In this document: one piece after another, positions 46,795 to 59,582 of the stretch
Layout of the letters: every line of letters begins with the position of its first letter
Numbering within the stretch: position 1 is the first letter of the stretch
NCBI GenBank assembly: GCA_001692895.1
Contig: KV748287.1
Span: 62,001 to 126,000 of the forward strand
Direction: 5' to 3'
DNA: 64,000 nt
Source: Cenococcum geophilum 1.58
Taxonomy: Eukaryota > Ascomycota > Dothideomycetes > Gloniales > Gloniaceae
Notes under the pieces: generated by a model
Databases searched by the model: none
Seen by the model: the letters and a program-made list of their open reading frames with translations, nothing else
What the model was told of the DNA's origin: nothing
Program-made: the position numbers and the translations under genes

Positions 46795-49327
46795 ATGGCG
46801 ACGAATCCAACTGCGTAAGTGGACCTTGCGAAACCTCCTAGCTTTGATAGCGCACGGCTGATAATCCTAGAATCAACGTCAACGACCCGGGGCTTATTAC
46901 CCTCGTTAATAAGCTGCAAGATGTTTTCACAACAGTCGGGGTGTGTGGGCTTCCGCATGGAGAGCATAATAGCCATTCTTAAGGCGCAAATGCTGATGCC
47001 TGGCAATAGGTCCAAAACCCAATAGATCTACCGCAAATTGCGGTCGTAGGATCGCAGTCGAGTGGCAAGAGTTCCGTGCTGGAGAACATCGTGGGAAGAG
47101 ACTTGTAAGGCCGCCGGAACTTATTGTTCCAATCTCGCCTTTAGAGCTGACCACAACTATCTACTAGCTTACCGCGTGGAACCGGTATTGTAACAAGAAG
47201 ACCGCTTATCCTTCAGCTTATCAACCGTAGCCCTCAGCCGAAAGCCCAAGTAAATGGCGTTAAAGAAGAGATGAAAACTTCGGACGCAGAATCCAATGTA
47301 GACGAATGGGGCGAGTTCCTGCATATCCCGGGCCAGAAATTCCACGATTTTAACAAGATAAGAGATGAGATTGTGCGGGAGACAGAATCCAAGACTGGGA
47401 GGAACGCAGGCATTTCACCGGCTCCAATTAACCTACGAATATACTCTCCCAACGTTTTAACGCTCACTCTGGTGGATTTACCTGGCCTAACAAAGGTACC
47501 TGTTGGGGATCAGCCGAGGGATATAGAGCGCCAGATAAAGGAAATGGTACTGAAGCAAATTAGCAAGTCAAATGCTATAATTCTGGCAGTCACAGCAGCA
47601 AATACCGACTTAGCGAACTCGGATGGGTTGAAACTAGCGCGAGAAGTAGACCCGGAAGGTCAGAGGACAATTGGTGTTTTAACCAAGGTTGATTTGATGG
47701 ACGAAGGAACCGACGTCGTGGACATTCTTGCTGGACGAATTATCCCGCTCCGACTTGGCTACGTTCCTGTTGTTAACCGAGGACAGAGGGATATCGAGAA
47801 TAAGAAGGCTATTTCATATGCGCTGGAGCATGAGAGGCAGTTTTTTGAGAATCACAAGGCGTACAGGAATAAGGCTGCATACTGTGGAACTCCATATCTC
47901 GCCCGGAAGTTGAACTTGGTAGGATACCCTATTCCTAGGCCTTGTGTACAAACTAATCACATCTATAGATTCTCATGATGCATATCAAGCAAACTTTGCC
48001 TGATATCAAAGCGCGTATTGCATCTTCGCTACAAAAATACACCGTGGAACTAGGACAGCTTGGTGACTCTATACTCGGAAACAGCTCAAACGTTGTCCTC
48101 AACATGATTACTGAATTCTCTAACGAATACCGATCAGTCCTCGAAGGTAATAACCAGGAACTCTCAAGCATCGAGCTCTCAGGTGGCGCTAGAATTAGCT
48201 TCGTCTATCACGAGCTTTACGCCAACGGAGTGAGAGCAGTGGATCCCTTTGACCAGGTCAAGGACATCGATATCCGCACTGTTCTTTATAACTCTTCCGG
48301 TTCATCGCCAGCTCTATTCGTTGGCACGACTGCATTTGAGCTCATTGTAAAACAGCAGATTAAGAGGCTAGAGGACCCTAGTTTGAAATGCGTTTCGCTC
48401 GTTTATGATGAACTTATCAGAATTCTTGGTCAATTGTTAACGAAACCAATGTTCCGGAGGTACCCTGCGCTTAAGGAGAAGTTCCATGCTGTTGTGGTTG
48501 CCTTCTTCAAGAAGGCAATGGATCCAGCAAATAAGCTTGTCAGGGATTTAGTGGCCATGGAAGCTTGCTATATCAACACTGGTCATCCAGACTTTATCAA
48601 TGGTTCGAGGGTAAGCCTTGTTTGTTTTCTTTTTTTTTTTAAAAAAAATTGCAAGACAGAGATATGAAGAAGCTTCGAGGCTGATAAACGATTTTTAGGC
48701 TATGGCTATCATCCATGAGCGACACAATGCTGCGAGGCCTACCCAGGTTGATCCCAAAACTGGCAAGCCATTACCACCCTCAGTACCGCCACGATCCGTT
48801 AGTCCCTCGTTAGATGGTAACGACAATTCTGGTTTCTTTGGCAGCTTCTTCGCATCGAAAAATAAGAAGAAGATGGCGGCGATGGAACCCCCACCGCCCA
48901 CCCTAAAAGCTTCTGGCACACTTTCCGAGAAGGAAACGCAGGAGGTTGAGGTTATCAGTGAGTAATCCAACCATCTTGGTGAAAACTTACTAACAGTAAC
49001 TCCAGAGCTTCTCATCACGTCATACTTCAATATTGTGCGTCGAACAATGATCGATATGGTACCTAAGGCCATAATGCTGAACCTTGTCTCGTAAGCTGCC
49101 CATGGATCACCATCCATTTGATCTCGCATTTCGATATATACTAATGACCGTTTTGCAGCTTCACAAAAGAAGAAATGCAGCGCGAACTCCTCGAAAATAT
49201 GTATAAAGCCGAAGAACTTGATGAGCTGCTGAAGGAATCCGAATACACGGTCCGCCGGCGGAAGGAATGCCAACAAATGGTGGAGAGCCTAACGCGCGCA
49301 AGCGAGATTGTGAACCAGGTGCAGTGA
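46795..49327 (+). CDS. vps1: Vps1/VpsA dynamin-like GTPase
   Basis: Eight exons: 46795-46814, 46871-46940, 47010-47104, 47168-47918, 47969-48610, 48699-48957, 49006-49090 and 49159-49327; 696 aa. A dynamin-family GTPase that acts in vacuolar protein sorting, endosome/Golgi traffic and peroxisome fission. The GTPase domain has G1 GSQSSGKS (44-51), G3 DLPG (165-168) and G4 TKVD (234-237). The middle/stalk region starts after [21 protein letters not shown] variable insert replaces the PH domain ([14 protein letters not shown] region). The GED is [20 protein letters not shown] to [15 protein letters not shown]. No PH or proline-rich domain is present, as expected for Vps1. The intron in LARKLNL (47919-47968) creates a premature stop if unspliced. 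Confidence 0.95.
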
Positions 49328-50055
49328 AGCACGCGTTGTCAACTCCCCTACTTCTCCTAACCGTTGTATTCATGAGCGAGGGTGTCTTCTAGGGTTCGGC
49401 TCGGCTGTAATTCACACCCTTGGGGGACATGACGTAGAATCTGGCTAAGTGGGAAAGCAAGATCCAGATTCAGATAGTGGGGGCTTGGGCTAAGCGTTGA
49501 AGGGTCGGTGGCAGTTGAGAAGGATTTATAGACTTGGGGTGGAATTGCTTGCAGAGTGGAGTGGCTGTGGGTGGGATGTCATATTGTTTTCAAGACCAAC
49601 TTGCTTTTGGGCGGGTACGAGCGTGAGTAATTCGATACGTTCACCCATCAACTTCCCTGAAACAAGCTGAGATTTGTTGGCTTGGAGCTCTGAGTTGTGT
49701 TTGCGCGTTCTTTCTGGGTATATCAACTTCAATGAAACCAAAGATGATAGTTAATACCAAATTCGGTTGGCTAAATAACGATGAGGGGCTTTGAGATGTA
49801 GCTGTGGGTAGTCCTATGTTGGATCCCTAGTGAAATCATTTTCTTTACATGAAATATTTAAGTTATTTCAACAGGAATGGTTCTATATAATATTAGTTGA
49901 AATACGAAAAAAATTAGTGCTGACGTTCGTGTTAATCTTCCACCACGGTGCTATCATCACCGCTATCGTCATTATTATCATGCAGTGTCCCACTCGCCTT
50001 AGTGTAGACTCCTATCTTCCGGGTATCTCATTCTAGGAGTAGTATTTCCAATCAA
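49328..50055. other. Intergenic region, vps-1 to FAM210-like gene
   Basis: 3' UTR and promoter sequence of normal composition, without a supported gene. An ATT/TCATTATTATCATG stretch lies at about 49,960-49,985. Confidence 0.45.
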
Positions 50056-50922
50056 ATGACTCGCCTTCCAGTTCTTCGCGTCGGCCTCTTTCGACATCTT
50101 ACAGTACCGCAATCGCGGCGTTATTCCGCTAAACCTCTCTCTTCCAAGGCAGCGGCCTCCCTAAGGTGCCGCATTGAGCGCCTTAATTCTCGCCGTACGT
50201 TCACTCAATTGCTCGTTTGTTCTCTTTTTCTACAAATTTTGCTAAATTTTTCCTCCGCGTTACTAACGCTATAGTATATATCCCCAGTCCCCCGTTTCCT
50301 CCACCGCTATACCACCCCCCTCCTTACAGCGCCCGTCTCGCACATCACAGCATTTCTGCTGTTACACGAACTCACAGCTGTTGTACCACTATTGGGACTG
50401 GCAGCCACATTCCACTATACCAATTGGTTACCACCTTTCTTTTCTGAAGGTGCGTGGGTTAGGGAGGGCGTCGAGAGGTTTGGAAAATATTTTAGGCGAA
50501 AGGGCTGGTTGAAGAGTCTAGACGATGAGGGAGCAGGGAAGAGAGACAAGACCTGGAGCTTCGGTGAAGGAGGAGTTAGGATAGTGGTTGAGTAAGTGAC
50601 TATCACTAACCTACACCTTTACATTTGATATATTGGGCTGTAGCTGATGACGAACAGATTTGCCACGGCATATGCTATTACTAAAGCACTTCTTCCATTC
50701 CGCCTTATTCTGAGCGTCTGGGCAACACCATGGTTCGCCCGTATCTCTGTTATCCCGTTTACAAATGTTGTTAGACGTATCTTTTGTCGTGGTAGGGCGA
50801 ACGTGAATCCTGCGTCTGGCACCGGAGCGGCAGCTGGGACAGGAGCAATTGGTGCCGGCGCGGTACCGAAAGTTGGGGTAGGTGTCAAAGGCAAGGGTGA
50901 CCAAGGTTACGGAAGTAAATAA
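50056..50922 (+). CDS. FAM210/DUF1279 mitochondrial membrane protein
   Basis: Three exons, 50056-50194, 50288-50591 and 50658-50922, give 235 aa. The N-terminus is basic and Arg/Ser-rich (MTRLPVLRVGLFRHLTVPQS), fitting a mitochondrial presequence. The DUF1279 core follows, with two membrane-prone segments: ITAFLLLHELTAVVPLLGLA with HYTNWLPP, and ATAYAITKALLPFRLILSVW followed by ATPWFARISVIPF. The family (FAM210A/B in animals) localises to the mitochondrial inner membrane; FAM210A affects mitochondrial protein synthesis. The Gly/Ala-rich C-terminus is typical in fungi. The third exon acceptor (AACAG at 50,657) was chosen because it keeps the frame; the TAG at 50,642 does not. Fungal function is largely unknown. 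Confidence 0.9.
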
Positions 50923-50955
50923 AGGGGGGTTTTTTTTTGGGGGGGGGGGTTGGGC
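50923..50955. repeat. Homopolymer G6-T9-G12 run
   Basis: Runs of G, T and G directly after the FAM210-like stop codon. They are prone to sequencing error and length variation, and a possible G-quadruplex former. Confidence 0.85.
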
Positions 50956-51393
50956 GATATAGGGATTAGAGCATTACACGAGGCTCTGTTTAGCTTGAGG
51001 CACGATTTATTTGCACTATTAGCCATGAATTACGAGAATTGATTTAACTAGGTCTGCATATGTAGAGGTAGTAGTGGTTATAGCGCCTGCAAAGATTAGC
51101 CCAATACGAAAGAGTTACTAGGAATATGCTGCTTGTAAGGGTTAAACGACGCGGGTCTCGCTGCGTACATATAGTAGTATTTTTGGAGGTTGGTAGGTAC
51201 ATTGAACATCAATAGTACGTTTACGGTCCCGGCAAATTATGATCTTTTGAAATCAAACAAGTCAGCCACACCTCCGCGGCTTTTCTTAACCGTGGGGATC
51301 CTCTACCATGTCAAGAATGTATATAGCAACAATGTAGCCTCATTTCCTTCCAACCATCCATTAGACACACCCTACAGCTAACTATTGTTCGCA
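50956..51393. other. Intergenic region before the CoA-transferase gene
   Basis: Promoter-side sequence, partly AT-rich, with no supported gene. Two short frames here lack any recognisable feature. Confidence 0.4.
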
Positions 51394-52760
51394 ATGACTT
51401 CACCACCTCCATTAACAGGTATTCGCGTGCTGGAGTTTGCCGGCCTAGCTCCAAGTATAGCGCCCTTCCTCCGCCGCTTCTTAAAGCCCTTTCCCTTATA
51501 TAATCTCGACTCAGTACTAATTAGTTTATTTAGGCCCCTTCGCGGGCATGCTTCTTGCCGACTATGGTGCAACCGTTCTCCGTATTGATCGTGCACCCGC
51601 AATCCCCACCAACGACCAGCTCACGCGACGTAAAACCAGCATCTGTGTAAATATGAAATTGCCCTCGGGCCTTGCATTCATTAAAAAACTCATCCCGAAA
51701 GTTGACGTCGTCATTGACCCCTTCCGGCCCGGCGTGCTCGAGAAAGCTGGACTAGGGCCTGAAGAAGTGCTTTTAAAGCTGAACCCGAGGCTAGTTGTGG
51801 GCAGGATGACAGGGTTCCGCAGAGACGGGAAATATAGCCGGATGGCAGGGCACGATATCAATTACATCGCGGTGTCCGGCGTGTTATCACTATTTGGGCG
51901 CAAGGGCGAGAAGCCGTATCCACCTGGCAATGTGATTGGGGATTTTGCAGGCGGAGGGGCCATGTGTTTCTTGGGGATTTTGTTGGCGCTATTGGGGCGG
52001 GAGAGGAATGGAGGTAGAGGACAAGTGGTTGAGGCGAATATAGTGGATGGTAGTGCGATTCTGGCGACGATGCCAAGGCTAGGGATGAATATACCGATTT
52101 GGTCGGGCGAGAGGGGAACGAATTTGTTGGATGGAGGAAGCCCATATTATGACACCTACGAGACGAAGGATGGGAAGTATATGGCTGTGTGAGTATTCTC
52201 AATCTGCATCGTGGTTTAGCCTCGAGTTTTCGTTGCGCAGAAGCTGGAAATATCTGAGAATAAAGTTGAGCTAACACCTAATTTCTAGTGGCGCAATTGA
52301 ACCCCAATTCTTTGCTGCACTTCTCAAAGGCCTCTCTATTCCCGCTTCCTGCCTCACTGGCCCCCGCGAAGACAAGAAAACCTGGCCAGCTCTTCGCACG
52401 GTTTTCACATCAACATTCAAAACTAAAACCCGCGCCGAGTGGGAGAAAATCTTCGATGGCACAGATGCCTGTTGCACGCCAGTATTCACGCAAGCCGAGC
52501 TAGAAGCCGCAGGTTTTGACCAACGGCCTGCGGTAACGCTGAAGTCAAGCCCAGCGTATGCGATTCACGAGGGCGATGATGGGCGACCAGCAGCTGTGGG
52601 CCAGGGCATTGGCGTGCAGGGTGGTGGGTGGAGCCAGAAGCTTCTAGAACCGGGAACAGGAGGAGAGGAAGTTCTCGGACAGTGGCTGGGGTGGAAGAGG
52701 GGAAGGCAATACAACATTGAAGGAGACGGGTTGGTTTTAAATGAAGGTTCGAAGCTTTAA
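51394..52760 (+). CDS. Family III CoA-transferase / alpha-methylacyl-CoA racemase-like
   Basis: Three exons, 51394-51454, 51534-52188 and 52289-52760, give 395 aa. The start is [20 protein letters not shown], followed across intron 1 by the typical [18 protein letters not shown]. Family features: [48 protein letters not shown] and [19 protein letters not shown]. Aligned by eye to bacterial alpha-methylacyl-CoA racemase, His127, Asp157 and Glu243 match the catalytic His, Asp and Glu, so a racemase acting on 2-methyl-branched acyl-CoAs (branched fatty acids, peroxisome or mitochondrion) is more likely than a CoA transferase. The C-terminus ends NEGSKL, an SKL peroxisomal targeting signal (PTS1). 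Exon 3 is missed by ORF scans that require an ATG. Confidence 0.93.
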
Positions 52761-53950
52761 GAGTAGGTTAGGTTCAAGGGACTAGTGTACGAATTGAAAA
52801 TACGTTTAGCGTTTCTAATTTTGAGAATTTATAGTAGCACCCTGAGCGTTTGGCTTGAGAGGGCGGTTCCTCATAATTTTATTTAAGGGTATGTTCGGTT
52901 GCAACTTTAGAATTAATCTGGAGGTCAAATCTGAATCTGACGCGATCGTTCGGCAATTCTGACGACTTTTCAATCTGGAGCTCCTCTAGATCGGTAGTTG
53001 CGTCAAATTTGCACGCTTTACTATATACCTTAGCGTGGCTTATTACGGACCTTATATCGGCAGTAGTACGACTCCTAAAGAGTAAATAGGTTAAATTAGA
53101 TATAGAACAGACAGGCTTTAGAAACTATACAGATTAAGGCTATAACTAAGGTAGAATAGGTCCTTAGCCTTTTTATATATATAGTATAGAATTAAGAGAG
53201 CATTTTGCTAGAATTGCATTCCTATTAATTAATCTATATTAAGAATATTGTTTCTATACGCTTTAAAGCCCTTTTTAAAAAACCTATAAAGCCTTTCTAA
53301 GCACCTAATTAAGGTCCTTAATTGCTACTATATATAAGAATAAATTCTAAATGCCTAATCTAAAAAGCTACTATAACTTATCCTTAGGATTAAGATTAGT
53401 ATCTATTAGCCTACTAAGTAATAGCTAACGGGAATTAGATCCCTTTATAGGAGTATAGGTAGGCATAAAAATAGGGGTAGGATAATAAGGTATAGTAGGA
53501 GTAGAGATTTTTAAAAGCTTAATACTAATATTAAATTTAATATTATAGACCTTATATTAGCAGTAGTAGAACTACTAAGGGGAGATATAAACGGGTTAGT
53601 TAAGATAGTATATAAGGCGCTAGAACCGATCGAGCTATAGGATAAAAGGTAGCCAAGTTACGTAGTTAGTTATATTATAAGTTTAAAACGTAGGAATATA
53701 GGAATATAGAAATGCGACGTACCGATATACTAATATACTAATGTACTTAGTACATTTCTTAGGGGTAGTATTAAATACTTAAAGGATTACAGTCCCTATC
53801 TTAAATAGTTCTCTTCTTTATAGTAAATCTTAGAATATAATTAAAGTTAATCTATTAGGTAACCTACTCTACTAGGTATATTTATATTATTAACTATTCT
53901 ATACCTATATACCTAGCCCTTTAATAAGTTTACCGTAGTATTTCTTAGAG
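52761..53950. other. Boundary into the second RIP-damaged block
   Basis: About 52,885-53,035 keeps normal composition, begins GGGTATGTTCGGTTGCAAC (reminiscent of a hAT-type end) and may be a decayed MITE. From 53,040 on, RIP is strong. A direct repeat of about 40 bp (53,041-53,080 and 53,541-53,580) could be an LTR pair fragment. No gene. Confidence 0.4.
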
Positions 53951-55388
53951 GGCTTTATTATATATTTACTACTAAGGTTATAGTAAAGGAAGTTAAATAA
54001 TATGCTATCTAAAGTACTAGTTATAATACTATTTATAGTAGTAACTACTTTAGGATTAGAAGGAGATACTAGCATATAAGATAATAACTTAGTAGTTGTT
54101 ATAATAAATTAGCCTAGGAGTATTATAAAGCAAAACAATGCTAATAATTAGGCACTATTTTAATTACTATAAGATATAAAGAGAGAAAAGATTGAGATAC
54201 TATTAATTAAAAAATTCTTAGGAGAAAAGTATAAGCTAAAGGGATTTCTTATATAGATAAAGCTAAAAATCTAATATAAGGAAATAAAGTTAGAATAGGT
54301 AGTAAATTAAGTGGTATATACAGGACTATTTTTAATAGGTTAGGTACTAAAGTAGTTTAAATCTTGTTTTATAGAGATATAAGCTAATAGTATAGCAACT
54401 GCTAATCTAGAAGTGTAGTATATATTTTTAGATTAAAAAGGATTTACTAATAAACCAATGTAAATATATAGAGATCTTAAATTAATAGTAATAGTTAAAA
54501 GAAAGCTATATTAACTTATATAGAAGGGATTAGTAATAGACTATATAATATAGTTCTAGATACTAGTAGTATAAATTAAGTAGAACTAAGGAGCGTTAAT
54601 AGTGTAATATAGATAAGGTTTAAAGGCTAAAGTTTAGGCAACTATAATACTAATAGACAATTTAAATAATATAAGAGAGCTAATTAAATAAGATATTAAG
54701 GTAGATAACTAGTTATACTAAAGCGAGAAGTTAGGAAGAATATAGTAAGGTTTAATATATATAAGAAAAATATAGTAAGTGTTAAGGTTATAATATAGTG
54801 CAGAGCTAATAGACCTAAGTAGTATTAAAGAAAATAAAAAGAGTAATAAGTAACTATAGAAACCTAAAGGATAAATGTCTAAGGAGTAGAGGCTAAACTA
54901 GGGATCTTAGCAGTAAAAGACATTTAGGTAGACTCTATAGTAAGAAAAGTAATATAAAGAGGGGGCTTATATAAACTGTAGAAAATAAAGTTATTTTGCT
55001 AAAGACTATAGGAGTAGTTAGTATAACTATATAGTAAAGGGAATAAGACTAGTCGATAATATATACGTATAGAGGAATAATAATGTACTATAAGGAATAA
55101 AAGAATATATAATTAAGAGTTTTGTGTTTTATTATAATAACATATACTAAGTTTATAAGGACGCTAAGTATAGCGTAAGCTATTAGCTATAAGAGCCTAA
55201 GTTAAGAGGACTTTAGGGTATATAAAAGTTAGATAAGAACTAAATTAACTTTATAAATGTTAGCGACTTAGTTAATCGAGGCACGAGCACGGCAAGAGGG
55301 ACGCGCAAGCCTATACAATTGGTAGTCTATAAATGAGGATCTAAAGCTAGAGAAAGGAAAGGAGACGGAGGGCGGCGCCGCTTAACGT
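53951..55388 (+). mobile_element. Gypsy-type gag fragment (RIP-damaged)
   Basis: Plus-strand reading through stops gives a Ty3/gypsy gag: an FLGEKYKLKGFL segment at about 54,210-54,250, a region ending in a TGLFL..G box (about 54,320), and a C-terminal zinc knuckle at about 54,975-55,010 (NCRK-SYFAKDYRS, with two zinc-binding residues changed to Tyr, as RIP produces). No pol follows; the element stops just before the MITE. The 5' LTR is not clear. Confidence 0.6.
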
Positions 55389-55390
55389 TA

Positions 55391-55698
55391 TCCCATAAGC
55401 TGGTGGATTGAGGCCACTTTTAACCGAGCCAATTAGATCCTTCCAAATCGTCTTCCTTATTATCGCAATAATGCTTTAAATTGTTCGCGACTTTAAAGCT
55501 TAATATCACCCGAATAATGTATATATTTAATGCTATATTCACGGTATTCGATTTAGGTGTTTCTACTAGCAGGTTCCTTTCGTGCAGAGCGGTATTTTAC
55601 ATAGAGGGCAGCCGTTTCTAGTCCTTCGAGGACGATTGTCAACATTTTGGTGTTCGCGCACGGGCCATATTCGAGGTGGCCTCCACCAGCTTATGGGA
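55391..55698. mobile_element. 308-bp MITE, un-RIPed, TA target-site duplication
   Basis: Terminal inverted repeats TCCCATAAGCTGGTGGA (55,391-55,407) and its complement (55,682-55,698), extending with one 3-bp gap through GGCCAC to about 23 bp. TA dinucleotides flank both ends (55,389-55,390 and 55,699-55,700), as for Tc1/mariner-type elements. The interior keeps CpA and TpG and is GC-balanced, unlike both flanks. No reading frame. Confidence 0.8.
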
Positions 55699-55699
55699 T

Positions 55700-58600
55700 A
55701 TATAATCCTTTAGTTATATAACGGCAACTGTCTAAAACTGTATAAAACTGTCTGTAACTGTCTATAACTGTCCGCTATAATTTACTAATATTTACCAATA
55801 TCTATTAGTTATAATCTACTAGTTTCTACTAGTTTCCACTAGCGCCGTAATATTACCCCACCCTCTAAAAAAGCCTGCCCTTAGGCTTTATACGTCCGTA
55901 TTATATCTATAGGGTATTCTTATCTTTATACTTAATAGGCAGCTTATTATCTTTACTATTTTAGCATTCTATTTACTTGTTAAGGTACTTTAGGGGTCTG
56001 GGTTTATTAGGGTAACGACTATAAAACTCCTAAAGCTTATAGGGACTACCTATAAAGTTCTATATAGGGTACTAAGTAGGGTTTAGGTTGTATCCTTTCT
56101 AACTAATATAATATTTTAACGTTCCCCTTATAAGCTTATAGGCTAGTATTTCTTTAATTTCCTATTTATTGTTGCTTTTAACTTAGATTAGTAGGGGAGG
56201 TTTATTCTTTTATCTAGGTAATAGGTTATTTATAGCTTTCTATAGTTTATTTAAAGAGAAAATAGGGTAATCTTTAATTAAATCTAGGAGCTTTACTTTA
56301 TATACGTTATCTATCTTCTTAAGAACTTTATATAGTCTACTATCTAATAGTCTAGCTTACGGCTAGGTCGTTCCGTTTTTTAGTTCTTTATTATAACCTA
56401 GACCATATCTTCTACGGTAAAGTTAGGCTCTCGCCTATGCTTATTCGCCTATTATTATATTAATTTCTAGGCCTTTTCTAGATTTATATAGGCTACCGTC
56501 TAGGCTTCTTTTAAGCGCTTGGCGTACTACCGTGCTTCCTTATAAGATAGTTTTTTATATACGGTCTAGGGTCCTTTTAGTCTTTCCTAGTTAAAGCTTA
56601 TATAGGGTAAGTAACCTATTTCTAGTTAAATAGGGGCAAATCCTATAGAGTTATAGGGTAGGGTTGCTTAGGTATAGTTTATTAAGGGTAGTAGTTTAGC
56701 CTAGTTATCTTAGAAGTAGTTAATAAAGGGCCGAAGTCTCTAATCTAAGTATTAATTTATAATTTCCGTCTAACTATCTGTCTAAGGGTGGTATATAGTA
56801 GAAAGCTTTAGCTTAATACCTAAGATTTAGGTAAACTTATTCTAGAAAGCTAATATAAATTACGGCCTATAATCGGATATAATAGTATCTAGTAGTCTAT
56901 AAATCTAGTAAACGTAATAGATATATAGTTAGGCCGCTTCTTTAGTATTAATATTTTTATAATATGGGATTAAGAACGGGTGCTTGCTAAAGCAGTTAAC
57001 TAAAATTATAACTATATTATATCCGTTACGGTTTATAGGTAGCTTATAAAAGTCTATAAAGATATATTACTAGGGGCGTTCTAGTATTAAAAGTGGTTTT
57101 AATAGTCTTAGGGTCTTGTCTTATAGGATTATAAATCTATAGTAGCCGTCGCAGTTCCGTATATAACGGTTAATATCTATAACTATTCCGGGCCAGTAGT
57201 AGCGGTTACTAATAATCTTATAGGTTTTATTTTTTTAGGGTAGGCCGTAGAGACCTAGGCATAAGCTTTGGCAATAAGCCGTGTCCGTAAGTTCTATTTC
57301 TTAGCTACTACTAGCCGTTTCTAGTGCTTAAGTAGTCTATTTTTAAGGGATCATAAGCTAGTAACGTTCTTTGCCTTTTTACGGTATGCCTATAAAGAGG
57401 GGGTCGTTTAGTTAGCCTATAGTAGTTTATTAATAAGGTTAAGTTTAGAGGAGTTAATAGGATATATCTCGGCGCCTAAGGAGTTTATGCTTAGTTCTGC
57501 CCGTATTTAGGGGTTAAGATATTCTAGTTATAGTAGCGTTTAGGTCTATAATAAGATCTTTATAGCCGTCTAGTTATTTAGGTCTTGCTTACGCCTTATA
57601 AGAGTGTCCGTACAGTTCGTAGCGCCTAGTCTATATATAATTAAGAAGTTAAACTAAGATAGGGTATCCGCTTAGCGTACCTATTAGGCTATAAGGGCCT
57701 TAGTTATTATAAAGTATTTTAGGGCCTTATAATCTAAAACTACCTTAATTGGCTTAGGGGTCCCCTTTAGCTATATACGCTAGTGCTAAAAGCTAGAGAT
57801 AATAGCCAGTATTTCTTTATTATAGATATAGTAGTTTAGTTTAGGATTTATTATAGTCTTTAAATAGTATATAATAGGGTGCTACTCTCCGTCCGGTTGC
57901 TTCTAGGGGAAAACACTAGCTATTACGCTGTCTAAGGCATTAGTTTCTAGCATTAAGGGCCATTTTAGATTAAAATGGGTAAGTAAGGGAGCTGATATTA
58001 GCCGTTTCTTAAGCTTACTAAAGGCCTGCCTATATATAGCGTTAAAGTAAAAGGGCTAGTCTTTTCTAATAAGACGGTTAAGAGGCCGGGTAATCTTGCT
58101 ATAGTTCTTAATAAAGCGTTAGTAGAAGTTACAAAACCCCAAAAATAATTATACCCCCTTTACGGTCCGTAGGGGTACCTACTAGTTAATTATAGCCGTC
58201 TTCTCTAGGTCGGTTTTAATTCCATTTATACTAATAATAAAACCTAAGTACTTTATACGCTTAATATTAACCTAGAGGCTAGCCTCGCGGAGCCGTTATA
58301 GGACTTTATAGACATACTCCTTATATTCTAGCCCGTTCTTAGAGTAGATTATAATATTATCTAAATAGGCCGTATAGAAGTCGTTAAGGTAGTTAAAGAG
58401 TATATTGTTTATATAACGCTAGTATATAGCTAGTCTATTAGTTAGTCTAAAAGGGAGTACTTTATATTTATACGTTCTATAATAGGTCTAAAATATAATT
58501 AGATCTTTAGACCTAGGGTTTATTCTAATTTAGTAAAAGGCCTAATAGATATTAAGCTTTATAAAGACCTTAGCTCTACTTATTTGGGCTAGAGTCTTAT

Positions 58601-59582
58601 TAAGTAGGGGCAGCAGATAGCGGTCCTTGCGGGTTATATTATTTAGTTTATAGTAGTTAATATAAAAGCGGAGCCCTTTATTTAGCTTTTTAATAAAGAG
58701 AATAGGCGAGGTAAAAGGGGCTTAGCTAGGCTTAATAAAGCCCTTACTTAGGCTATTAATAAAATACTACTTTATAGCCTATAATTTAGTAATAAACTGC
58801 TTATAAAGGGGGCTAAAGCTAAGAGTATTTTCCTTACCCTACTTAATCTTAATCTTATAGTTATACGGTTAGTAAGGTAAAAGTATATTAGACGCTACTT
58901 TAGAGAATATATCCTTAAATTTCTAGTATTAATAGGGCAGCTTTTGTTCTACTAGTTTCTTATCCATAAGCTCGCTTTCTTATCTACTAAGCTTACTTCC
59001 CTTTTCCTTAATTATTTAATTAATTTTATATAAGCTTATCGTAAAGGCGACGGTATTAGGCTAAACTAAGTTCTGGTAGAATCCTACGGCACTAATATAG
59101 TAGATATTAACTAGTAGGAGGTCCGCTAGTTTCCTTATAGCCGTTTTCCGGACCGTATTTTACGGTTTAGGGTTTATAATCCTTTTTAGCTCCTATTCTA
59201 TCTTCTATAGGTTATCCCTCTAATCTATTAGTTTAGTATAACATCTAACATTCCTTACTATTCTTTATAGCTATATAGGGCCTAAGCTCTCTATAGGGTT
59301 TTTTTAAAGTTACTATTAACTTCCTAGGTCTTTAATGCGGGTGGCGTAATATAGGTAGTCTAGGGGTAATGTAGTATACGGATCTATTATAAATTAAGCT
59401 ATATATCTTTCTTAAAGGCCTAGTCCCTATATATAGCATTAGCCTAGTAAATAGTATTAATCTAGGGCCGTATAAGGTTTTTTATTATAATACTAATTTC
59501 TTTTATAAAAAAGGGGTTAGGGGTAGGGGTTTGGGCTAAATAAGCTGTCTACTCTATACGTTAAGCTATAAGCCTAAATAGG
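55700..59582 (-). mobile_element. Ty3/gypsy element A, pol region (RIP-damaged)
   Basis: Minus-strand reading through RIP stops gives the gypsy pol order. Protease/RT lie toward 59.2 kb. RT core about 58,600-58,300 (DLIIF-TYY, YKVLPFRLTN, YLDNIIIYSKNGLEYKEYV; the YLDD box reads YLDN). RNase H about 57,800-58,200. Integrase about 57,100-56,400 (FIDFYKLPI, NIVIILVNCFSKHPF, LGIKLKLSTIYHP). A chromodomain-side tail runs toward 55.9 kb. Imperfect ~11-bp repeats (CTGTAACTGTCTATAA type) lie at 55,725-55,775. LTRs were not found. Its upstream side ends at the LTR of gypsy B, which probably inserted there. Confidence 0.75.
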
